Part shown: in pieces, positions 27,494-35,663 of the stretch
Numbering within the stretch: position 1 is the first letter of the stretch
How the letters are laid out: every line of letters begins with the position of its first letter
Translations under genes and position numbers: made by a program
The notes under the pieces: generated by a model
Seen by the model: only the letters and a program-made list of their open reading frames with translations
What the model was told of the DNA's origin: nothing
Databases searched by the model: none
From: Streptomyces violaceusniger
GTDB lineage: Bacteria > Actinomycetota > Actinomycetes > Streptomycetales > Streptomycetaceae
Direction of reading: 5' to 3'
Length of the DNA: 64,000 bases
NCBI GenBank assembly: GCA_005405945.1
Contig: BJHW01000001.1
Location: 5,208,001-5,272,000, forward strand

Positions 27494-28140
27494 TCAGGCG
27501 ACCAGTTCGCCGAAGGACTCCTCCTCGTCACGGCCGAAGCTGAGGCTCTCGTCCTCGCGCAGCCGACGCAGTGAGCGCCAGATGCTGCTCTTGACCGTTC
27601 CGACGCTGATGTTCAAGATGTCCGCGATTTCCGGATCTGTCCGGCCCTCGTAGTAGCGCAGCACCAGCATCGTGCGCTGCAGCTCGGGAAGGCGGGCCAG
27701 GGCCTGCCACAGCACGGTGCGCAGCTCGGTGCCGCGCATCGCGTCGTGGTCGCCCACCGTCTCCGGCAGCTCCTCCGTCGGGTACTCGTTGAGCTTGCGC
27801 CGACGCCAGGCGCTGATGTGCAGATTGGTCATGGTGCGGCGGAGATAGCCGCCGACCGCCGCCTTGTCGCTGATCCGGTCCCAGGCCCGGTAGGTCGAGA
27901 ACAGCGCGCTCTGCAGCAGGTCCTCGGCCTCGAACCGGTCACCGGTCAGGTGGTAGGCGGTTGCGTACAGGGAGGCGCGGCGCTCCTGGACATAGGCGGT
28001 GAACTCCGCCTCCGACGTGGTGCGCCGCTCCCCCTCTGCCTCCCCGTACGAGCCTTCCCCGAGGCCCCCGGTCCCCCGTTGTCCCCCCCGAGGCCGTGAC
28101 CGGCCTCCTTGTCCCCCGTGATCGCGTCAATGGCCACCAT
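27494..28140 (-). CDS. sigQ: ECF RNA polymerase sigma factor SigQ (N-terminus frameshifted here)
   Basis: ECF sigma factor next to afsQ1 and divergent from it, the S. coelicolor SigQ arrangement. Region 2 reads EFTAYVQERRASLYATAYHL, DRFEAEDLLQSALFSTYRAW and AVGGYLRRTMTNLHISAWRR. Region 4 reads LARLPELQRTMLVLRYYEGR and TDPEIADILNISVGTVKSSI. Upstream of EGERRTTSEAEF the frame has no start codon before a stop at 28129. A different frame starts at ATG 28140 (MVAIDAITGDKEAGHGLGGD), so a missing base in the G-runs around 28050-28080 is likely. About 215 residues. The exact start is not secure. Confidence 0.85.
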
Positions 28141-28395
28141 GTAAGGAGGCCGCTGACGCCCGGCGCCGCGAGCGCACCCCCGCCCGCTCACGGCACCGGA
28201 CTTCTCATTGCCACGCCCGGCGTCGTGGAGGCGTGTGCGAACTGCGCTGGTGGTGGAGAAGTGCAGTGTGCCCATTTCGCGCCCCCCGTCGATGGAGCCT
28301 GGTCGGTCTGGCTTCTGGCTGCCCCGGCCGGTGGTGTTCCGCCCGGTGCACGACAAGACTCTGCCGGGTCAGTTTCATGGGGGTGTCTGCCGACT

Positions 28396-28411
28396 GTCAC
28401 AGGCTCGTCAC
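28396..28411. promoter_or_regulatory. AfsQ1-type direct-repeat box
   Basis: GTCAC-AGGCTC-GTCAC matches exactly the published AfsQ1 binding pattern GTnAC-n6-GTnAC as I recall it. It lies in the 328-base gap (28141-28468) between divergent sigQ and afsQ1, 67 bases before the afsQ1 start. Nothing else in the gap is recognised. Confidence 0.75.
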
Positions 28412-28477
28412 AGGGGATCGGGCCGATAAACCCCTGACGGTCGAACTACAGGCCCCTTGTAGGCCAGAATGACCAAC

Positions 28478-29154
28478 GTGCCTTTCCTGTTGCTGATCGA
28501 GGACGACGACGCCATCCGCACGGCCCTCGAACTCTCGCTGTCTCGCCAGGGCCACCGTGTGGCGACCGCGGCGACGGGCGAGGACGGCCTGAAACTGCTG
28601 CGTGAGCAGCGGCCGGATCTGATCGTGCTCGATGTGATGCTGCCCGGGATCGACGGCTTCGAGGTGTGCCGCCGGATCCGCCGTACCGACCAGTTGCCGA
28701 TCATCCTGCTGACCGCGCGCAGCGATGACATCGACGTCGTGGTCGGCCTGGAGTCCGGTGCCGACGACTATGTGGTCAAACCCGTCCAGGGCCGGGTGCT
28801 GGACGCCCGGATCCGCGCGGTGCTGCGGCGTGGCGAGCGGGAGGCCAATGACTCCGCGGCCTTCGGCAATCTGCTGATCGACCGCGCGGCCATGACGGTC
28901 ACCAAGAACGGCGAGGACCTCCAGCTCACCCCACCGAGCTGCGGCTTCTGCTGGAGCTCAGCCGCCGTCCGGGGCAGGCGCTGTCCCGGCAGCAGCTGTT
29001 GCGGCTGGTGTGGGAGCACGACTACCTCGGGGACTCGCGGCTGGTCGACGCATGCGTACAGCGGCTGCGCGCGAAGGTGGAGGACGTGCCGTCGTCGCCG
29101 ACGCTGATCCGTACGGTGCGCGGGGTCGGGTACCGGCTGGACGCGCCACAGTGA
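28478..29154 (+). CDS. afsQ1: AfsQ1 OmpR-family response regulator (frameshifted here)
   Basis: Receiver domain with the acidic pocket LLIEDDDA, phospho-acceptor LIVLDVMLPG, Thr in ILLTARSD and Lys in YVVKPV. An OmpR/PhoB winged helix follows. The frame breaks near 28932, where CTCACCCCACCGAG lacks one C; the other frame gives TELRLLLELSRRPGQALSRQ and RTVRGVGYRLDAP. I choose the GTG at 28478: this gives 225 residues and places the Asp at 52, matching what I recall of S. coelicolor AfsQ1. An ATG three codons earlier also exists. AfsQ1 controls antibiotic genes and nitrogen/glutamate responses. The stop at 29152 sits at the edge of a 90-base tandem repeat. Confidence 0.92.
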
Positions 29155-29421
29155 GCGACGCGCGTGCGGCCGCCGGACCGCGGACGACTGCGATGCCCGC
29201 ACCTTCGCCGCACGGGCGGAGAAGCGAACAAACCAGCACCGCGAGCGACGCGCGTGCGGCCGCCGGACCGCGGACGACTGCGATGCCCGCACCTTCGCCG
29301 CACGGGCGGAGAAGCGAACAAACCAGCACCGCGAGCGACGCACGTGCGGCCGCCGGACCGCGGACGACTGTGATACCCGCCCTTCGCCGCACGGGCGGAG
29401 AAGCGAACGGATCAGCACAGT
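29151..29421. repeat. three ~90-bp tandem repeats between afsQ1 and afsQ2
   Basis: Units begin at 29151, 29241 and 29331 with G[TC]GAGCGACGC and contain TGCGGCCGCCGGACCGCGGA and CGCACGGGCGGAGAAGCGAA. Copies one and two are nearly identical. The third is 89 bases with a few changes, and a degenerate part-unit runs on to 29490. Each unit starts with text like the afsQ2 start (GTGAGCGACGAG), so the repeats look like amplifications of the old afsQ1/afsQ2 junction. Confidence 0.9.
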
Positions 29422-29490
29422 GAGTATTGCCGCGGTGAGTCATACGGTGTGCGGCGCGCACGGGGGCGGAGAAGTACGGAATTGAGCGCA

Positions 29491-31161
29491 GTGAGCGACG
29501 AGCCCGGTCGGGCCCGGGGCTGGGCCGCGGGGCTCTTGCGGTGGTTCAGCCTCCGGCTGCGGCTGATGCTGGTCTTCGGCCTGGTGGCGCTGACCGCCGC
29601 CGTGTCCGCGTCCGCCATCGCGTACTGGCTGAACCGGGACGCGGTGCTGACCCGTACCCAGGACGCGGCGCTGGACGAGTTCCGCAAGGCCCTGAAGGAC
29701 GACACCGACCCGCTGCCCTCCCTCCCCACCTGTTCCGAATTGCGGGAAGCGGCGGGTCGTATGGCGGACAACACCCAGAAGTACGAGGTGCTGCTGATCA
29801 CCCGGACCAAGGACGCCGGAAGCTGCCCGGCGGCCTCGGACAAGGCTCTGTTCACCCTCGATGTGGTGCCCTCCTCGCTGCGGCGCGCGGTGGACCAGAA
29901 GCGCCCGGTGGGCAAGGGGAACACCTCCCCGTACCACCTCTACTGGCAGCGGATCACGCTGGACGGCACCCCGTACCTGGTCGGCGGGGCCAAGGTGAAC
30001 GGCGGCGGGCCGACCGGCTACATGCTCAAGTCCCTGGACACCGAGCGCCAGGACCTGAACTCCCTGGCCTGGTCGCTGGGGATCGCCACCGGGCTCGCGC
30101 TGATCGGCGCCGCGCTGCTGGCGCAGGCCGCCGCGGCCACGGTGCTCCGGCCGGTGCAGCGTCTTGGGGAAGCGGCGCACCGGCTGGGCGAGGGGCATCT
30201 CGACACCCGACTGCAGGTCTCCGGCTCGGATGAGCTGGCCAATCTCTCGCACACCTTCAACCGGGCCGCGGAGCGGCTGCAGAAACGGGTGGCGGAGCTG
30301 TCGGCGCGCGAGGCGTCCAGCCGGCGGTTCGTCGCGGACATGTCGCATGAGCTGCGGACCCCGCTCACCGCGATCACGGCCGTCACGGAGGTGCTGGAGG
30401 AGGAGGCCGACTCGCTCGACCCGATGATCGCTCCGGCGGTGCAGCTGGTGGTGAGCGAGACCCGGCGGCTGAACGACCTGGTGGAGAACCTGATGGAGGT
30501 GACCCGCTTCGACGCGGGCACGGCCCGGCTGGTGCTCGACGATGTCGATGTCGCCGACCAGGTGACGGCGTGCATCGACGCCCGCGCCTGGCTGGACGCG
30601 GTGGAGCTGGACGCGGCGCGCGGGATCGTGGCCCGGCTGGATCCCCGGCGGCTGGATGTGATCCTGGCGAACCTGATCGGGAACGCGCTCAAGCACGGCG
30701 GCTCGCCGGTGCGGGTCTCGGTGCGCACCGAGGGCGATGAGCTGCTGATCAAGGTCCGGGACCACGGTCCGGGCATCCCCGAGGATGTGCTGCCGCATGT
30801 CTTCGACCGCTTCTACAAGGCGAGCGCGTCCCGCCCGCGCTCGGAGGGCAGCGGGCTCGGGCTGTCGATCGCGATGGAGAACGCGCACATCCACGGCGGC
30901 GACATCGGCGCCGCGAACTCACCGGAGGGCGGGGCCGTCTTCACGCTGCGGCTGCCGATGGACGCCTCGCGGATCGCCTCCGACGAGGCCGGGGGCGAGC
31001 GCGACCCCGATCACGACCGCGACGGCTCCTCCGGGGGCGAGCGCGGCGACGGCGGGACCAGGGGCACGGGCAAGGCCAAGGGCAAGGGCCCAGACACGGG
31101 CAAGGGCACGGGCAAGGGCACGGGCAAGGGCACGGGCCGGGACGAGGAGGGCAGGCCATGA
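29491..31161 (+). CDS. afsQ2: AfsQ2 membrane sensor histidine kinase
   Basis: 556 residues from GTG 29491. First membrane helix RLMLVFGLVALTAAVSASAI, an extracellular sensor of about 140 residues with two Cys (PTCSEL, GSCPAA), second helix LGIATGLALIGAALLAQAAA, then HAMP (VLRPVQRLGEAAHRLGEG), phospho-acceptor His in FVADMSHELRTPLTA, N-box NLIGNALKHGG, and G boxes DHGPGIPEDV and GSGLGLSIAM. It phosphorylates AfsQ1. The last 60 residues are hydrophilic with a GKGTGKGTG repeat encoded by 12-base units (31072-31136). The stop overlaps the lipoprotein start in ATGA, so the two are coupled. Confidence 0.93.
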   Translation: MSDEPGRARGWAAGLLRWFSLRLRLMLVFGLVALTAAVSASAIAYWLNRDAVLTRTQDAALDEFRKALKDDTDPLPSLPTCSELREAAGRMADNTQKYEVLLITRTKDAGSCPAASDKALFTLDVVPSSLRRAVDQKRPVGKGNTSPYHLYWQRITLDGTPYLVGGAKVNGGGPTGYMLKSLDTERQDLNSLAWSLGIATGLALIGAALLAQAAAATVLRPVQRLGEAAHRLGEGHLDTRLQVSGSDELANLSHTFNRAAERLQKRVAELSAREASSRRFVADMSHELRTPLTAITAVTEVLEEEADSLDPMIAPAVQLVVSETRRLNDLVENLMEVTRFDAGTARLVLDDVDVADQVTACIDARAWLDAVELDAARGIVARLDPRRLDVILANLIGNALKHGGSPVRVSVRTEGDELLIKVRDHGPGIPEDVLPHVFDRFYKASASRPRSEGSGLGLSIAMENAHIHGGDIGAANSPEGGAVFTLRLPMDASRIASDEAGGERDPDHDRDGSSGGERGDGGTRGTGKAKGKGPDTGKGTGKGTGKGTGRDEEGRP

Positions 31162-31772
31162 GCGCGCGCTGGACCCGGTCGGCCGCCCTCCTGCTGACCG
31201 GCGCGGTCGCGCTGCTGGCGGCCGGGTGCGGAATACGGGGCACCTCGGTGCCGGTGGACGCCGGGGCCGCGCCCTCGCGGGCGTCCTGCCGGGCGCCGGA
31301 GTCGGAGCGGGCCGCCGAGGGGACGGGCCGGGCCTCCGTACGGATCTACCTGCTGTGCTCCTCGCGCATCCTGTCGGTGAGCCGGACCACCCGGCAGGGC
31401 GACGAGAAGACGTCCCGGGAGCCGGTGCGGGTCGCCCAGGCGCTGCTGGAGCAGCTGCGGCTGCCGCCGACGGCGGCCGAGGCGTCGGCCGGATTCTCCA
31501 CGGCGGTCGAGGACTGGGTGGAGATCTCCGGTCCGGCCAAGGGCGACCCGGACAGCGCGCTGCGGCTGAACCGGCCGCCGGAGGAGATCCAGTCCCTGGC
31601 GCTCGCCCAGATCGTCTGCACCTTCGCGGACACCGCGGTGGCCGGTGACGACGGCAAGGTGGTGCTCGGCGGCCCGGACAGCCAGCGGGATCCGCTGAAG
31701 GCGTACCGGTGCACGGAGGAGATGCGCCGCAATCCGGTGATCGCGGTCAACTCCGGGGTCCTGGTGTCCTGA
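31158..31772 (+). CDS. afsQ3: AfsQ3-like lipoprotein
   Basis: 204 residues starting inside the afsQ2 stop (ATGA). The signal peptide SAALLLTGAVALLAAGC ends in a good lipobox (LLAAGC), so it is a lipoprotein on the outer face of the membrane. The mature part has two or more further Cys (RASCRAP, YLLCSS, IVCTFAD, YRCTEE), possibly disulfide bonded. It corresponds by position to the S. coelicolor lipoprotein AfsQ3, thought to modulate AfsQ2. No catalytic motif is seen. Confidence 0.85.
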   Translation: MSARWTRSAALLLTGAVALLAAGCGIRGTSVPVDAGAAPSRASCRAPESERAAEGTGRASVRIYLLCSSRILSVSRTTRQGDEKTSREPVRVAQALLEQLRLPPTAAEASAGFSTAVEDWVEISGPAKGDPDSALRLNRPPEEIQSLALAQIVCTFADTAVAGDDGKVVLGGPDSQRDPLKAYRCTEEMRRNPVIAVNSGVLVS

Positions 31773-31885
31773 TTCGTCACCTGTCGGTACCGCCCCGTCC
31801 CAGGTCGGCGACTTGTCGGTAACAAGGTGCTGACCAGCGGGGTGGGGGCGGAACCGCGACCCCCGCGCGCGGCGTCCTGATTTTC

Positions 31886-32459
31886 GTGCAGGGTCCTTTC
31901 GGCCGCAGGGCCGCCTTCCGCTACCGCGTCGCGGGCTTCGTGCTCCTCGTGGCACACCTCTCGTTCGTCTGCTGGCTGACCCTGCGACCGGTGAACGTCC
32001 CCTGGGTGTCCGCGGCGACCCTCGAACCACTGGCCACCATCCGCGCCGATCTGGCGCTCAGCCCCTGGTCGGCCGCCCGTTCCATCGGGGCGGGCTGCTG
32101 CTGCTCGCGCCGCTGGGGGTGCTGCTGCCGCTGGCCGGGGGCCGGGTGGAGGCGTATCCGCTGGCCTCGCTGGTCCGTACGGCCTTCACCGGGGCGATGG
32201 TGGCCATGGGGTTCGCGCTGCTGCGCAGCGAGGTGACCGGGCAGATCATGAACGTGGACACGGTGCTGCTGAACACCGTCGGGGTCGCCCTCGTGCATGT
32301 GCTGGTGGTCCCCGCCGTACGGGCGCGGCTCCGCCGCCGGGCCGACCGGGCCGGGCGGCCCCGCTCCCCCGGAACGACGGCGCCCAGGCCCCGACCCCGA
32401 CGATCCACAGGGTCGGGATCGCACCGTGGAGCGACGTCTCCTCCAGCTCGCGGACATAG
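31886..32459 (+). CDS. VanZ-like membrane protein (frameshifted here)
   Basis: Starts GTG 31886. First helix VAGFVLLVAHLSFVCWLTL, then RPVNVPWVSAATLEPLATIR. The frame is lost near 32087 (ATCGGGGCGGGCTG needs one more G). The next frame reads LLPLAGGRVEAYPLASLVRT, AFTGAMVAMGFALL and NTVGVALVHVLVVPAVRARL, a VanZ-family pattern of four helices. The C-terminus is uncertain. One frame runs on to 32580, but another reading, TPTIHRVGIAPWSDVSSSSR with a TAG at 32457, looks more like a natural end and would require a second indel. VanZ relatives affect teicoplanin susceptibility; the role here is unknown. Confidence 0.7.
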
Positions 32460-32508
32460 CGTTGAGGACATCGGGAACCAGCTCTTCCCGAGCCCACTCA
32501 TACGGAAG

Positions 32509-32550
32509 CGGCCGGGCCGCACACCCCCAGCGGGGTGTGCGGCCCGGCCG
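32509..32550. terminator. 19-bp stem-loop between VanZ-like and secreted protein genes
   Basis: CGGCCGGGCCGCACACCCC pairs with its complement at 32532-32550, with a four-base loop. The stem lies between convergent genes and immediately before the stop of the small secreted protein. Confidence 0.8.
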
Positions 32551-32566
32551 TGTGCCCAGGCGGGGT

Positions 32567-32818
32567 TCAGCCGAGCTTGAGGAGGTTGCTGGTGGGCAGG
32601 TTCCCCAGCGGGAGCTGCCCCAGCATGCCCTGGGCGGGCTTGGCCTGGGGGGCGGCGGGATTCGCCGCGGGCTGGCCGGCGGTGGGCTGCCCCGGGGCGG
32701 CGACACGGCCCGCGGAGCCACCGGGGACCGGCGCCGCGGACGCGGCGCTGCCTCCGGCGACGACGGCGGCGGCACCGAGGGCAATGACACCGAGAGTCTT
32801 GAGGGTTCCCTGCTTCAT
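32567..32818 (-). CDS. small secreted protein, 83 residues
   Basis: From ATG 32818 with AAGGA upstream. The signal peptide KTLGVIALGAAAVVAGGSAA with cleavage after ASA (SAASA-AP) leaves a mature part of about 55 residues. It is Pro/Gly/Ala/Gln-rich and ends GMLGQLPLGNLPTSNLLKLG. There is no Cys. I know similar small exported proteins in streptomycetes but no function. A longer open frame upstream (to 32911) lacks a sensible start. Confidence 0.72.
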   Translation of the reverse strand: MKQGTLKTLGVIALGAAAVVAGGSAASAAPVPGGSAGRVAAPGQPTAGQPAANPAAPQAKPAQGMLGQLPLGNLPTSNLLKLG

Positions 32819-32942
32819 CAGAAATCTGTCCTTGAGACGGGGGCTTGACCGATACGGAAACGTAGCCATGGATTTCGGCCTCCCGCAAACGCCGAAAACG
32901 GCCTCCGTCACCCCGCCCAGGTCGTGTGCCGGGTGTGCCCGC

Positions 32943-34109
32943 TCAGCTGCTCTTGGGCACGGAATCCCTGGTCACGGCCGACGCGGAGGCCACATCACGG
33001 AACAGCCATTCGGACTTCAACTCGGCGTATCCGGGCTTGATCACGTCATTGATCATCGCCAGACGTTCGCCAAAAGGAATGAAGGCCGATTTCATCGCAT
33101 TGACCGTGAACCATTGCATGTCGTCGAGCGTGTAATGGAACGTTGATACAAGATGCTGGAATTCCCCGCTCATGCTCGTCCCGCTCATCAGACGATTATC
33201 CGTATTCACGGTGGCACGGAAATGCAGCCGGCGGAGCAGCCCGATGGGGTGCTCGGCGTAGGAACTGGCCGCGCCGGTCTGGAGGTTGGAGGTCGGGCAC
33301 AGCTCCAGCGGGATGCGCTTGTCGCGGACGTACGAGGCGAGGCGGCCGAGGGTGAGGGAGCCGTCGTCCCCGACCTCGATGTCGTCGATGATGCGGACGC
33401 CGTGGCCCAGCCGGTCGGCGCCGCACCACTGGAGCGCCTGCCAGATGGACGGCAGTCCGAACGCCTCGCCCGCGTGGATCGTGAAGTGGTTGTTCTCCCG
33501 CTTCAGGTACTCGAAGGCGTCCAGGTGGCGGGTGGGCGGGAAACCGGCCTCGGCGCCCGCGATGTCGAAGCCGACCACGCCCAGGTCGCGGTAGCGGTTG
33601 GCGAGTTCGGCGATCTCCAGGGCGCGGGCCGCGTGGCGCATCGCGGTCAGCAGCGCGCCGACGCGGATGCGGTGGCCGTTCTCCCGGGCCCGTCGCTCAC
33701 CCTCGCGGAAGCCCTCGTTGACCGCCTCGACGACCTGCTCCAGGGTCAGTCCGCCCTCCAGGTGCTGCTCGGGGGCGTAGCGGACCTCGGCGTAGACGAC
33801 GCCGTCCTCGGCGAGGTCCTCGGCGCATTCGGCGGCGACCCTGACGAGCGCGTCGCGGGTCTGCATCACGCCGACGGTGTGGGAGAACGTCTCCAGATAG
33901 CGCTCCAGCGACCCGGAGTCCGCCGCCTCGCGGAACCAGATGCCCAGCTTGTCGGGCTCGGCCTCCGGGAGCGCGTCGTACCCGGTCTCCCTGGCGAGGT
34001 CGACGATGGTGCCCGGGCGCAGCCCACCGTCGAGGTGGTCGTGCAGCAGCACCTTGGGGGCGCGGCGGATCTGGTCGGGGGTCGGCTCATGGGTGTGCTC
34101 GCTCGTCAT
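32943..34109 (-). CDS. add: adenosine deaminase
   Basis: Zinc hydrolase converting (deoxy)adenosine to (deoxy)inosine for PNP. The 388-residue protein has the metal motif LLHDHLDGGL (HxH), GFDIAGAEAGFPP, the third ligand His with the catalytic Glu in FTIHAGEAFGLPS, DRLGHGVRI, and VNTDNRLMSGTS carrying the zinc Asp. LELCPTSNLQTG is also family-typical. The start is the ATG at 34109, since a -10 box lies six bases upstream; further upstream frames are not supported. Its promoter carries the same palindrome as pnp and deoC. Confidence 0.95.
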   Translation of the reverse strand: MTSEHTHEPTPDQIRRAPKVLLHDHLDGGLRPGTIVDLARETGYDALPEAEPDKLGIWFREAADSGSLERYLETFSHTVGVMQTRDALVRVAAECAEDLAEDGVVYAEVRYAPEQHLEGGLTLEQVVEAVNEGFREGERRARENGHRIRVGALLTAMRHAARALEIAELANRYRDLGVVGFDIAGAEAGFPPTRHLDAFEYLKRENNHFTIHAGEAFGLPSIWQALQWCGADRLGHGVRIIDDIEVGDDGSLTLGRLASYVRDKRIPLELCPTSNLQTGAASSYAEHPIGLLRRLHFRATVNTDNRLMSGTSMSGEFQHLVSTFHYTLDDMQWFTVNAMKSAFIPFGERLAMINDVIKPGYAELKSEWLFRDVASASAVTRDSVPKSS

Positions 34110-34115
34110 CTGGGC

Positions 34116-34137
34116 AGCGTAGCCCCTACGCGCGTAG
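34116..34137 (-). promoter_or_regulatory. nucleoside operator and leaderless promoter of add
   Basis: CTACGCGCGTAG at 34126-34137, then four bases, then the -10 box TACGCT (minus strand, 34121-34116), six bases, and the ATG at 34109. The arrangement is equivalent to pnp and deoC. Confidence 0.72.
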
Positions 34138-34212
34138 AACATGAGGGATAGATACGCAACAGTGACCCGCACGGGTAGTGGAGTACACCAGTCCTTCTGC
34201 GATCGTGTCGGC

Positions 34213-34977
34213 ATGGTTCAGCAAGCGTTGCCCGAGCGGGGCGCACGGCTGGGGCGGCCGATGGGCGCGGCCGCCGCGCGAAGGACCGTACACGGTGTGG
34301 TGCTGCTGCTCCCCGAGGGGGAGCCCAGCGGGACGAGACGGCCGTCCAGGCTCTCGGTGGCCGCCACGCTGCCGCTGGCCCGGCGGCTGGTCCGGGCGGG
34401 CCGGGAGGAGGGGCTGGCCGCCCATGTCGTCCACTACCGGTGCCGGGGCTGGAACGGGGCCGCCGCCGATGCCGCGTCCGATGCGACCTGGGCCGTGGAA
34501 GAGGTGGTGCGGCGCTACGGCGACGTACCGGTCTGCCTCGTGGGCCACGGCATGGGCGGGCGCGCCGCCCTCCGCGCCGCCGGGCACGAAGCCGTCACCT
34601 CGGTGGTGGCCCTGGCGCCCTGGCTTCCGGCGCCGGACGAGGTGCTCGCGCCCGAGCCGGTGAAACAGCTGGTCGGGCGGCAGGTGCTGATCGCCCACGG
34701 CACGAACGACGAGCGCACCGACCCCGAGCTGTCCTACCGGCTGGCGGAGCGGGCGAAGAAGGCCAACCGCGATGTGTGCCGCTTCGAGGTGCACACCGAT
34801 GGGCACGGGCTGCATCAGCACCGCTCCGAGGTGCAGGCGCTGGCCGCGGACTTCCTCCTCGGCTCCCTCTTCCACTCCGGTTTCTCCCGCCCGGTCGCCG
34901 ACGCGCTGGCGGCTCCGCCGCCACTGGGGCTGCGGATGCCCCTGGCGGCGGGCTTCGGGGCGAACCTGGGGCGCTGA
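34213..34977 (+). CDS. alpha/beta-hydrolase family protein
   Basis: 254 residues from ATG 34213. TVHGVVLLLPEGEPSG opens the fold, VCLVGHGMGGRAALRAAG contains the nucleophile elbow with G-H-G-M-G (a Gly where the catalytic Ser should be), VLIAHGTNDERTDP would carry the Asp, and HTDGHGLHQHR the His. The missing nucleophile Ser means it may not be an active esterase; family members with H-G-M-G exist. It is divergent from add. No partner is obvious and the role is unknown. Confidence 0.72.
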   Translation: MVQQALPERGARLGRPMGAAAARRTVHGVVLLLPEGEPSGTRRPSRLSVAATLPLARRLVRAGREEGLAAHVVHYRCRGWNGAAADAASDATWAVEEVVRRYGDVPVCLVGHGMGGRAALRAAGHEAVTSVVALAPWLPAPDEVLAPEPVKQLVGRQVLIAHGTNDERTDPELSYRLAERAKKANRDVCRFEVHTDGHGLHQHRSEVQALAADFLLGSLFHSGFSRPVADALAAPPPLGLRMPLAAGFGANLGR

Positions 34978-35050
34978 GGGCTTGGTTGTGCGCGGGCGCG
35001 CCGGCCTCCGCCCGTGCGGCTCCCGCGCCGCACGGACGGGGGCCGGGCAC

Positions 35051-35162
35051 GTCGGGGGCCGTGTTCGTCGGGGGCCGTGTTCGTCGGGGGCCGTGTTCGT
35101 CGGGGGCCGGGCACGTCGGGGGCCGTGTTCGTCGGGGGCCGTGTTCGTCGGGGGCCGTGTTC
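35051..35162. repeat. 16-bp minisatellite, seven copies
   Basis: Seven tandem copies of GTCGGGGGCCGTGTTC, starting at 35051 and every 16 bases; the fourth reads GTCGGGGGCCGGGCAC, and a partial copy precedes the array. It lies in the 686-base gap (34978-35663) between convergent genes. The rest of the gap holds the inverted repeat at 35365, a terminator at 35605 and no gene. Confidence 0.9.
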
Positions 35163-35364
35163 GTCGCCGAGTGCGGCGCCGACTCGCGCCTTCGGCGCCT
35201 TTGAGCAGCGGGGCAGGTGATGTGGGGGACGCGGGCCACGCCGCCGGGCGCCGGGCCGGTGGGTGTGAGCGCCGGGGCGGCTTCCGTGCTCGATGGCCGG
35301 GGCCCCGCCGGACCGCGGCCGACGGGCAGCCGAATCTCGCCCCTCCGGGTACCCCTCCGAAAAA

Positions 35365-35396
35365 CGCTTGATCTAGCGCAACTAATCCATCAAGCG
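35365..35396. promoter_or_regulatory. orphan A/T-richer inverted repeat
   Basis: CGCTTGAT-(16 bases)-ATCAAGCG with an inner TAGTTGCGCTA-like core on the minus strand. It is much less GC-rich than its surroundings. It resembles operators of MarR-type regulators, but no gene starts next to it: both flanking genes end here. It could be the remnant of a lost promoter. Confidence 0.4.
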
Positions 35397-35604
35397 ATTT
35401 CCAGGGGACCCCCGGCTATCCGGCATCGGCCCCGGGCCCCGGGCCACCTTCGCCGCCACCGGCGCTCGCCCGCACCGGCGCGGCACCCGGCGACGCGGGT
35501 CGGCCCGGCACCCCCGGCCCATGCTCAAATGCGCCGAAGGCGCGAGACGAAAGCCGCACCCGACCGAGCAGGCCCGCACGGGCCCCAAACCGGGCTCGCA
35601 CGGG

Positions 35605-35646
35605 CGAAGGGGCCGCCCGCCGGACAGTGGCAGGGCGGCCCCTTCG
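35605..35646. terminator. 14-bp stem-loop after the MFS gene
   Basis: CGAAGGGGCCGCCC pairs exactly with GGGCGGCCCCTTCG at 35633-35646, just past the MFS stop at 35664 in the direction of its transcription. Confidence 0.8.
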
Positions 35647-35663
35647 GGCTTCAGGGGATGGGG

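Noticed and set aside
28138..28356. A separate gene upstream of sigQ in the same orientation
   Set aside because: The stretch before 28140 carries the divergent promoter and AfsQ1 box and lacks a start with ribosome site. I use ATG 28140 as the likely sigQ start.
29151..29421. CRISPR array
   Set aside because: The 90-base units are directly adjacent with no unique spacers, and there are no cas genes.
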